DNA of 9,366 bases from Bacteroidota bacterium (GTDB taxonomy: Bacteria > Bacteroidota > Ignavibacteria > UBA10030): positions 514 to 9,879 of the forward strand of contig DOWV01000001.1 of NCBI GenBank assembly GCA_003519375.1. The letters are read 5' to 3'. The position numbers and the translations under genes were made by a program. Of the stretch, positions 1-5,311 are shown piece by piece. Each line of letters begins with the position of its first letter. Positions within the stretch are counted from its first letter, which is position 1. A model generated the notes under the pieces. That model saw only the letters and a program-made list of their open reading frames with translations. It made no database searches and was not told the DNA's origin.

Positions 1-354
1 AGGGGAATCGGTCGCGACATGAGGCCAAGGTGACCCTCACGAAGATGGGCCTGTCCCGGGATGTTGGTAATCGGCAGGTAATGAAATCGCGCGCCAAGGC
101 GAGAGTTTCGAATCGCACAGCGGTGGACCGGCGCGAGCATCGCCATCCGACATACCAGGATCGAGGCCGAATCCAGGCATACTGCGAATAATCACATGTA
201 TGCTGGCATCAAAAGACTTTTTCGAAGATCCGATTCCATCGGCACTCCAAGTCGCCCGACAGTCAGAAGGGCCCCAGGATATTGTTCGACGCTCCAAGTT
301 TGTCGAGAGCCCGCTCGAAGAGTAAGGAGTTGAGGATTGAGGAGGTGACCCGGA
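1..354. other. Non-coding or unrecognised region downstream of the sensor kinase gene
   Basis: I recognise no gene here. On the minus strand two overlapping frames stay open: one of 86 codons (297 to 37), whose translation is rich in Ser, Gly, Pro and Trp and has no recognisable motif, and one running from an ATG at 146 off the left edge (begins MAMLAPVHR, later FHYLPITNIPGQ). The second looks slightly more protein-like and could be the start of a gene continuing to the left, but it has no ribosome binding site and no family I know. A plus-strand frame is open from the left edge to 191. Three open frames at once suggests high-GC non-coding DNA. No convincing terminator follows the kinase stop: the only dyad (CGAG/CTCG near 305-317) is 4 bp with no T run. 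Confidence 0.4.
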
Positions 355-1806
355 CTACTTCTTCAGGTCAAAAGAAAAACTCGTCCCCTTGCCGACTTCA
401 CTCGAAACAGAGATCTTGCCGCCGTGCGCCTCGATGATGTGTTTCACAATCGCCAATCCCAAACCTGTTCCACCCACGTCGCGGGAGCGATTCTTGTCAA
501 CACGGTAGAACCGTTCGAATATTCTCGGCAAGTGCTCAGGCTCGATGCCGGGACCGTTGTCTGAAATAGAGATTGTTACAAACTGTTCGCGGTCAATGAC
601 GTCGACAGTGATGGCCGATTCAGCCGGGCTATACTTCGAAGCGTTATCAATAATGTTGCCGACAGCCAGCATGAGCCGGTCTTTGTCTCCCAGCACCATG
701 ACTTCTCCATCCGGCACATGCACAACCAGGCGTTGATTCTTCGCGGCACACTGATCTGCAGAATCCTGCACTGCTTGCTGGAGAAACGACACGACATCAA
801 AGTACCGGAAGCTCATCTTCATTTCACCAGACTCGATGCGCGAAATCTCGATGAGATCACTCAAAAGATGATCGAGACGATTCGCATGGTGATATGCCTT
901 CTCGATGAACTTTTTGTTCACAGCGGGATCATCGATCGCTCCTTCAAGGAGGGTTTCCAGGAATCCCTTGAGCGAGAAAATGGGAGTGCGCAATTCGTGA
1001 GAAACGTTCCCCAGAAATTCACTCCTCACTCTCTCGAGCTTTTTCAGTTGTTCGATATCGGCTTTGAGCTTGTCGGTCATCTCGTTAATGAGGCTGGCCA
1101 GTCGTCCGATTTCGTCGCGCGTGCGAACCGGCAGCTTCTGATCCAGGTTGCCTGCCTTGATCTCCTTCACCATGTCCGCAATCTCCGTCAGGGGCTTCGT
1201 GAGCCGCCTCGAGATGAATTGAACCACGATCAGCACTAACACGAGGACGAAAATCGAGACGAGGACGATTTTAAACCGGATCTCATACATTATTCGGTTC
1301 ACTTCTGTGAGTTCGACGGAGATCCTGACAAATTGCAGGTTCTGGAAGCCCCCGCGGCTCCTCTCGGACGATGAGAGGCTTCTCGCGACATAGACAAGGT
1401 CATGGTCGATGGATTTGCTATATCTCACATTTGCCCCGGTTCCGCTCTTTCGTGCGGCAATGACTTCCGGGCGGTTGGAGTGATTCTCGAGAGTTGGGAG
1501 CAATGAATCGGGCACAGCCGAATCATAGAGCACCACGCCTGACGAATCAATCAGCGTGATCCGCATCATGCCTGCCGACGCAATGACATTAAGGCGCGAT
1601 TCCAATTCCATGCGCGACTCGGACCGCAACGAGGATTCCTTCAATAACGCGGCGATCACCTTTGTCTCCGTACGCAGACTCGCGAGCAACCGCTCAAAAT
1701 AGTAGTTCTCAATCTCGTAACTCAGTATTACTCCAAGGATGGAGATGACGAGAACTGAGAATACGACAAACGCGAGGGTGATCTGTGTTCGTACGCTGCG
1801 CATCAC
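355..1806 (-). CDS. phoR: PhoR-like membrane sensor histidine kinase
   Basis: Inner-membrane sensor that autophosphorylates on His and passes phosphate to the response regulator encoded just upstream. Order of parts: transmembrane helix 1 at about residues 9-29; extracytoplasmic sensor domain about 30-178 with the PhoR/single-cache look (IDSSGVVLYDS at 86-96, then NHSNRPE at 108-114); transmembrane helix 2 about 179-198; HAMP linker about 199-252; HisKA domain with VSHELRTP and phospho-acceptor His270; HATPase domain with N box (N384, D387, N388), DNGPGI at 416-421, FERFYR at 430-435 and GGTGLGL at 445-451. All kinase boxes look intact, and 483 aa is a normal length. The longest frame starts with GTG (1806), but the next codon, ATG (1803), shares its A with the regulator's TGA stop. 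This TGATG makes 482 aa by translational re-initiation the likelier product. The PhoR name rests on the sensor-domain motif. The phosphate signal is inferred, since no pst or phoU genes are in view. Confidence 0.9.
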   Translation of the reverse strand: MMRSVRTQITLAFVVFSVLVISILGVILSYEIENYYFERLLASLRTETKVIAALLKESSLRSESRMELESRLNVIASAGMMRITLIDSSGVVLYDSAVPDSLLPTLENHSNRPEVIAARKSGTGANVRYSKSIDHDLVYVARSLSSSERSRGGFQNLQFVRISVELTEVNRIMYEIRFKIVLVSIFVLVLVLIVVQFISRRLTKPLTEIADMVKEIKAGNLDQKLPVRTRDEIGRLASLINEMTDKLKADIEQLKKLERVRSEFLGNVSHELRTPIFSLKGFLETLLEGAIDDPAVNKKFIEKAYHHANRLDHLLSDLIEISRIESGEMKMSFRYFDVVSFLQQAVQDSADQCAAKNQRLVVHVPDGEVMVLGDKDRLMLAVGNIIDNASKYSPAESAITVDVIDREQFVTISISDNGPGIEPEHLPRIFERFYRVDKNRSRDVGGTGLGLAIVKHIIEAHGGKISVSSEVGKGTSFSFDLKK

Positions 1807-2492
1807 ACATCCTTTCGAAATCGGTACCCAACACCTTTTACCGTTTCGATATGGTGAGCATGCCGGGCGAGCTTCTCGCGGATCTTCCGCACGTGCACGT
1901 CAATCGTCCGGTCGACAACGTACACATCATGCCCCCAAATTTCGTTCAGAAGCGTCTCACGGGATACGACGCGCTCCGGGTGTCGCGCCAGGAAGAGAAG
2001 GACTTCGAACTCTTTCTTCGGCAAATGGATCTCGCGACCTCCCACTCTCACAACATAATTGTTCATTTGGATTTCCAGTTCTCCAATTTTCAGGACCGCA
2101 CCTGCCTCGTCATCCTCTCCCCCCTTGTGTACCCTCAGGGCACGTTTGACCCGTGCGAGAAACGTCCGCACCTTCACAGGTTTCGTAATGTAATCATCCG
2201 CTCCCAATTCAAGCCCCACAACTTCGTCGACCTCGCTGTCTCTCGCCGTCAGGAACACAATAGGGGTCTTTGCGGTTGCGGGATCTCTGCGAATTGATTT
2301 GCAGACCTCCCATCCATCGAGCTCTGGCATCATGACATCAAGCACGACAAGATCCGGATGTTGCTTCACTGACTTGAGCGCTTCTTTTCCGTTCAGTGCA
2401 GTAAGAACGCGATATCCTTCTTTCTCGAGATTGTACTTCAATAACTCGAGAATATCTTTTTCGTCATCGACGACGAGTACCGTGGGTGCCAT
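1803..2492 (-). CDS. phoB: PhoB/OmpR-family response regulator
   Basis: DNA-binding response regulator partnered with the PhoR-like kinase that follows it. The receiver domain (about 4-118) has the acidic pair D9/D10, phospho-acceptor D52 in LDVMMPELDG, T82 and K104-P105. A linker of about 15 residues (GGEDDEAGA) leads to an OmpR/PhoB winged-helix domain (about 133-228) with the recognition-helix region DRTIDVHVRKIREKL at 194-208 and the closing wing GVGYRF at 221-226. The length of 229 aa is typical. It starts at ATG 2492 without a clear Shine-Dalgarno sequence. Its stop overlaps the kinase start, so the pair is an operon read from the control region at 2530-2605. The family assignment is solid. 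The specific name phoB depends on the PhoR-type sensor domain of the partner and is less certain; another OmpR-family regulator of envelope or nutrient stress is possible. Confidence 0.9.
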   Translation of the reverse strand: MAPTVLVVDDEKDILELLKYNLEKEGYRVLTALNGKEALKSVKQHPDLVVLDVMMPELDGWEVCKSIRRDPATAKTPIVFLTARDSEVDEVVGLELGADDYITKPVKVRTFLARVKRALRVHKGGEDDEAGAVLKIGELEIQMNNYVVRVGGREIHLPKKEFEVLLFLARHPERVVSRETLLNEIWGHDVYVVDRTIDVHVRKIREKLARHAHHIETVKGVGYRFRKDV

Positions 2493-2533
2493 CGAGCGTC
2501 AGAGGTCTTGTTGATGAATGAGATGAGATTCAA

Positions 2534-2556
2534 CAGATTTAGGCCGCACATTTAGG
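2534..2556 (-). repeat. Direct repeat CCTAAATSTG, possible regulator operator
   Basis: Reading the minus strand, CCTAAATGTG (2556-2547) is followed after CGG by CCTAAATCTG (2543-2534): 9 of 10 bases match, with a 13-nt period. It lies 42-64 nt upstream of the response regulator start, downstream of the candidate promoter at 2572-2603 and so inside the presumed 5' leader. OmpR/PhoB-type regulators bind tandem direct repeats, but usually with an 11-nt (pho box) or 10-nt period, so autoregulation here is only a guess. Chance similarity of two AT-rich 10-mers is a real alternative. Confidence 0.3.
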
Positions 2557-2571
2557 ACAGACTCTCAGGGC

Positions 2572-2603
2572 ACTATATTCATCCCCGCGGGAATGAGAGT
2601 CAA
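2572..2603 (-). promoter_or_regulatory. Candidate promoter of the two-component operon with a 20-bp palindromic spacer
   Basis: On the minus strand a good -35 hexamer TTGACT (2603-2598) and a good -10 hexamer TATAGT (2577-2572) are separated by 20 bp (2597-2578), three more than the usual 17. The spacer carries an 18-nt palindrome (2579-2596, plus strand TCATCCCCGCGGGAATGA) in which 8 of 9 base pairs match, including the perfect 8-mer CCCGCGGG. Its centre coincides with the spacer centre. This is the layout of promoters controlled by MerR-family activators. With a 17-bp spacer the -10 would be GAATAT, which is poor. The transcript would begin about 70 nt before the regulator ATG. Hexamers and dyad are seen directly; the regulatory meaning is inferred. 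Confidence 0.35.
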
Positions 2604-2911
2604 AGGGAACTTCCTGGAGGTAAAGTCCGCAACAATGTACACAGACGGTCCGACATACTCAACCAATATGCTCCACCAAGTGCCCACGGCTCAAACGTTC
2701 TCGTTCATATTCGGGTTCCCGGACGTAGCGGCACAATCGTCGCCCTGAGGCGAGTTACTACGTACAAGATTCGCAGGATGTGAACCAAGGCGGCTCGGAA
2801 CAGGCGCCTTGTAGGGCTTGAGTGCAATTCGATGGCCACGTAACGAGCAGGAATGAAAGGCTGATGAAAAAGAAATTCAGATCGCGGCGAAGATCGTGAA
2901 TCGGGATGAAA

Positions 2912-2941
2912 CAAAAGAGCCCTCGCCATGAGGGCGAGGGC
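2912..2941 (-). terminator. Intrinsic terminator of ssrA
   Basis: On the minus strand a perfect 9-bp GC-rich stem GCCCTCGCC / GGCGAGGGC (2941-2933 and 2927-2919) with a 5-nt loop is followed by TCTTTTG (2918-2912). It begins 8 nt after the last base of the tmRNA acceptor stem. This is a textbook rho-independent terminator, though the T tract is short. Confidence 0.85.
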
Positions 2942-2949
2942 CTGATTAG

Positions 2950-3354
2950 TGGAGGTGCGGGGAGTCGAACCCCGGTCCGAAGAGAAGATTCTCAAAACGT
3001 CTACGTACATAGCCGGCCTTTTAAGATTCGCACGTGGAAACTCCGGTCCCGCTTGCACGGGATCCCGCATCGCGGGACTGGCAGGATTGGCCACGTACTA
3101 TCCGAAGTAGATCCCGCTTTTGGCAGGATTTCGGCCGGCCCCCTTCGAATCAGGGTCGCCCTATCCCATCTAAGTCGACGTTCCAGCCAGCCCCAATGGG
3201 CGAGAACCGGAAGGAACGGGATGCTTAATTAATTAAGCAGCCAGTGCGTAGTTGTAGTTGGCACTTGATTTTTTACCGCTTCTTTTACGTGGACACGGAG
3301 ACCACGATACGCAGTTCTGAGCTTCCTCATCCCCGTCGAATCCAAGTCACCCCC
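2950..3354 (-). ncRNA. ssrA: Transfer-messenger RNA (tmRNA)
   Basis: With SmpB, tmRNA rescues ribosomes stalled on broken mRNAs and tags the unfinished protein for proteolysis. The 5' end GGGGGUG (from 3354) pairs over 7 bp, including one G-U, with CACCUCC at 2957-2951; discriminator A is at 2950. The start continues with the conserved GACUUGGAUUCGACGGG, and the 3' end has the tRNA-like TPsiC arm GGGGUUCGACUCCCC. A tag frame ending YALAA lies at 3262-3233, and GC-rich pseudoknot segments follow (for example CCCGC-ATC-GCGGG near 3064-3076). At 405 nt it is slightly long for the one-piece form. After the discriminator the DNA reads CTA, so CCA must be added after transcription. It is a single-gene unit with its own promoter and terminator. 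The gene is certain; the ends follow from stem pairing. Confidence 0.97.
3233..3262 (-). other. tmRNA tag-peptide reading frame (ANYNYALAA)
   Basis: The internal mRNA part of tmRNA. I place the resume codon at GCC (3262-3260), nucleotide 93 of the RNA, close to position 90 in E. coli, with an A four bases upstream like the conserved A86. It encodes A-N-Y-N-Y-A-L-A-A and ends at TAA (3235-3233). With the Ala carried by tmRNA the appended tag would be AANYNYALAA, whose C-terminal ALAA is the ClpXP-type degron. The stop lies in TAATTAATTAA, which has stop codons in all three frames. The same frame is open further upstream (GGT AAA AAA TCA AGT), so a longer tag is possible, but that would put the resume codon unusually near the 5' end. 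Confidence 0.8.
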
Positions 3355-3409
3355 TGGTGATGAGAAGACAGTGTCAGAGAAGATCGGACATTGCCTTCAG
3401 CTCCTATTC

Positions 3410-3438
3410 AATATACTAAAAATGCAGAAGACTCTCAA
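3410..3438 (-). promoter_or_regulatory. Sigma70-like promoter of ssrA
   Basis: On the minus strand TTGAGA (3438-3433), a 17-bp spacer and TATATT (3415-3410) form a good housekeeping promoter in the gap between the LOG-type gene and ssrA. Transcription would start near 3403, giving a leader of about 50 nt that RNase P would remove to make the mature 5' end at 3354. Precursor tmRNAs with a 5' leader are normal. Hexamers and spacing are seen directly; the start site is inferred. Confidence 0.6.
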
Positions 3439-3449
3439 AAGGTCGACAA

Positions 3450-4298
3450 TCAGCCTTTCTTCTCGGCCGTTTCAACGGGGTAGTTCTTTCTGAGGTCGCG
3501 GACGAGAATATCGAATGCCTCAGCGGGCGTGTCGGCAAACTTGAAGAGGCTTAGGTCCTCCGGGCTGATGAGTCGTAGTTTCACGAGGTTTTCGAAATTC
3601 ACGGTTTGTTGCCAATGATCCCGGCCATAAAGGACCACAGTGACTTTTTTCTTGATCTTGCGCGTTTGGAGGAGCGTGAGAACCTCGAAAAGCTCGTCGA
3701 ACGTCCCGAATCCACCCGGAAACATGACCAGTGCCTTGGAGAGATACACAAACCACAGTTTTCGCATAAAGAAGTAATGAAACTCAAAATTGAGATCATT
3801 GGGAACATAGCGATTCGAGTATTGTTCGAACGGTAAGCTTATGTTCAAACCTATCGAGCGCCCCTTGGCCAACGCGGCTCCTTTGTTGGCGGCTTCCATG
3901 ATTCCCGGACCGCCTCCTGAACAGACTACGAGCCGATTCTTTTGCCTGAAACGCCTCGACCATGATGTGAGCATTTTCGACAACTGCACCGCATCCTCGT
4001 AATACCGCGACATCGTGACGCCTACGTGAGCGCTTTCGAGATCATAATCCATCTTCTTGTTTGGTCGGACATTAACCTTCTTTTGCCGCTGCAGAGTTCT
4101 AAGGTGCTTCAAGGCATCTGAGCGTGAAGAAACCCGGGCTGAGCCGAAGAACACTATCGTGTCTCTGATTCCTTGCTGTCTGATTCTGCGCATGGGCTCG
4201 AGAAATTCAGATATTAATCGAATCACGCGGGCGTCGGGACTAAGGAGGAACTCCAAATTCTTGTAAGCTTTTTCTGCCTTGAATCTCTTTTTCATCAT
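3450..4298 (-). CDS. LOG/TIGR00730-family Rossmann-fold nucleotide-binding protein
   Basis: Related to LOG enzymes, which hydrolyse (cytokinin) nucleoside 5'-monophosphates to base plus ribose 5-phosphate; relatives are often mislabelled lysine decarboxylase. Visible motifs: VFFGSAR at 49-55, the nucleotide-binding SGGGPGIMEAANKGA at 127-141, FFMRK at 176-180 and the family signature PGGFGTFDELFE at 194-205 (PGGxGTxxE, with E202 the usual catalytic acid). The Arg of FFMRK and the signature Glu are present, so activity is plausible. At 282 aa it is longer than the compact LOG proteins (about 180-200 aa): about 45 residues precede the Rossmann fold and a basic segment (about 60-90) is inserted before the GGGPG motif. 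Two ATG codons are adjacent at 4298 and 4295. A weak AGG lies just upstream. A 91-bp gap separates it from the preceding gene, so it may have its own promoter, although I saw no convincing one. Substrate unknown. Confidence 0.88.
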   Translation of the reverse strand: MMKKRFKAEKAYKNLEFLLSPDARVIRLISEFLEPMRRIRQQGIRDTIVFFGSARVSSRSDALKHLRTLQRQKKVNVRPNKKMDYDLESAHVGVTMSRYYEDAVQLSKMLTSWSRRFRQKNRLVVCSGGGPGIMEAANKGAALAKGRSIGLNISLPFEQYSNRYVPNDLNFEFHYFFMRKLWFVYLSKALVMFPGGFGTFDELFEVLTLLQTRKIKKKVTVVLYGRDHWQQTVNFENLVKLRLISPEDLSLFKFADTPAEAFDILVRDLRKNYPVETAEKKG

Positions 4299-4389
4299 AT
4301 GAGCCTAATCTATTAAATAGACGTGACTTGAATAGCTCCAGATCTTGAACAATCTAGTGAGATCGATCAATCTGCATTCGTTGCTTAGA

Positions 4390-5262
4390 TCACATCAACG
4401 TCACCCTAACAGGCTCCGTACCTCCACGGATCGACAGCTCATCGGCCGTCTGCAGGAAACTCGTTTTTATGTAGCCGAGACCAACGAGACCCTCAGCATC
4501 GTCCAGACGCGAAGCACTCGTCAACAAACCGACCTGATGTTCGCGACTCATGATCGCCGCGGGTAATCCACCGGGATGCTTCTCCAATCTCAGCCTTACG
4601 ATTTTCCGCTGCACTTTCTTGTAGGTATCCAGGCGGGCTATAACCTCCTGGCCAACATAGCATCCTTTTGTCCAACTGATCATACCATCCAAGCCCGCTT
4701 CAAGCGGATTGTATGTCGTCGATAATTCTGACGGAAACGCGGGGATACCGTTCGAGATCCGGTACTTTTCGAACAATCCGGGCAGTTCCTTTCCGATCCC
4801 CCACTCACCGAGCTTACGAATTACGGAGTCAATCGATCCGGTATCGCCGAGAAGTCTCAGCAAAGTCGATGATCCCCACTTTTCAAAAACGAAATCTCCT
4901 CCGAGTTGCGAATAAAAATCTTGAACATTTGGTTCTAGATCGAAGACCAAAAGTTGGTAATAGTCAGCAGTTACGTCGGTGACGGTAATATCTTCCATTA
5001 TCACAAACTTCTCGATCCAGCCTTTCAATACGGCCGGGGTCGGATTGCTTCCGGCGAGAAGCAGGTTATCAAACCCGTGAGGAATGACAGATACTACGTC
5101 AACGATTCTCCCCTTGTCGTTTGTCAGGATCGTCTGCACTTTTTCCCCTGATTTTACGAGCAGAAGATCGTTCGTCGAGATCCGCTGGAGCAGATCAAGA
5201 CTGTCGCGACCTGACATTCGCACAATCGACTTGCCTGTCACATTAATAAAGAAACTTCTCAT
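4390..5262 (-). CDS. ygfZ: YgfZ/GcvT-like folate-binding protein
   Basis: Member of the YgfZ family, aminomethyltransferase-fold proteins that bind tetrahydrofolate and support repair or assembly of certain Fe-S enzymes (in E. coli, maturation of the MiaB tRNA-modifying enzyme). The diagnostic motif KGCYVGQE is intact at 199-206, followed by VIARLDTYKKVQRK, and the family's invariant Cys is C201. The N-terminal part shows the GcvT-like start (SGRDSLDLLQRISTNDL at 17-33) and NDKGRIVDVVSV at 48-59. The 290-aa length is normal for bacterial YgfZ (about 300-330), slightly short. It starts at ATG 5262 with a GGAG Shine-Dalgarno at 5274-5271 spaced by 8 nt, one of the better ribosome binding sites in the window. 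It lies 49 nt after the metallophosphoesterase gene and may be co-transcribed with it. No Fe-S assembly genes are adjacent, though the nearby GlcF-like protein is an Fe-S enzyme. Confidence 0.9.
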   Translation of the reverse strand: MRSFFINVTGKSIVRMSGRDSLDLLQRISTNDLLLVKSGEKVQTILTNDKGRIVDVVSVIPHGFDNLLLAGSNPTPAVLKGWIEKFVIMEDITVTDVTADYYQLLVFDLEPNVQDFYSQLGGDFVFEKWGSSTLLRLLGDTGSIDSVIRKLGEWGIGKELPGLFEKYRISNGIPAFPSELSTTYNPLEAGLDGMISWTKGCYVGQEVIARLDTYKKVQRKIVRLRLEKHPGGLPAAIMSREHQVGLLTSASRLDDAEGLVGLGYIKTSFLQTADELSIRGGTEPVRVTLM

Positions 5263-5311
5263 CCACCAATCTCCATCTTCTCGAAGTCACTCAAGGTCTA
5301 GATTGACGTTG

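Larger units (their letters stand above)
2493..2911. other. Intergenic region between the ssrA terminator and the response regulator
   Basis: About 420 bp with no gene I can support. The part nearest the regulator holds the candidate promoter and direct repeat listed separately. Further out are two compact dyads: TCGCC-CTGA-GGCGA at 2740-2753 (perfect 5-bp stem, 4-nt loop) and CAAGGCG...CGCCTTG at 2786-2811 (perfect 7-bp stem, 12-nt loop). Neither is followed by a T run on either strand, so they are not obvious terminators. A minus-strand frame runs through here (3094-2705) but begins inside ssrA and has Arg/Ser/Pro-rich composition, so I do not treat it as a gene. A structured leader, small RNA or binding site is possible, but nothing matches an RNA family I know. 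Confidence 0.5.

Noticed and set aside
37..297. Minus-strand open frame of 86 codons
   Set aside because: Composition does not look like a folded protein, there is no ribosome binding site, and other frames in the same stretch are also open. Kept only as a note on the unassigned region.
302..320. Possible terminator after the sensor kinase
   Set aside because: The stem is 4 bp and no T run follows on the minus strand.
718..1239. Plus-strand open frame of 173 codons
   Set aside because: Antisense to the conserved HAMP/HisKA part of the sensor kinase; no family resemblance.
2705..3094. Minus-strand open frame of 129 codons
   Set aside because: It starts inside ssrA and runs through its terminator; composition is Arg/Ser/Pro-rich with no motif. 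The tmRNA explains the first half.
2906..3232. Plus-strand open frames of 64-108 codons across the tmRNA
   Set aside because: They are antisense to a clearly identified structured RNA and contain its pseudoknot repeats; not protein-like.
3233..3277. Longer tmRNA tag beginning at GGT (GKKSSANYNYALAA)
   Set aside because: The frame is open, but it would put the resume codon at nucleotide 78. GCC at nucleotide 93 fits the usual position and the conserved upstream A better.
3450..4298. Annotation as lysine decarboxylase
   Set aside because: The PGGxGTxxE motif is the LOG/TIGR00730 signature; the lysine decarboxylase label is an old mis-annotation and there is no PLP-binding site.
4310..4320. 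Palindrome CTATTAAATAG upstream of the LOG-type gene
   Set aside because: Only 5-bp arms, AT-rich and isolated; no matching promoter hexamers nearby, so not reported as an operator.
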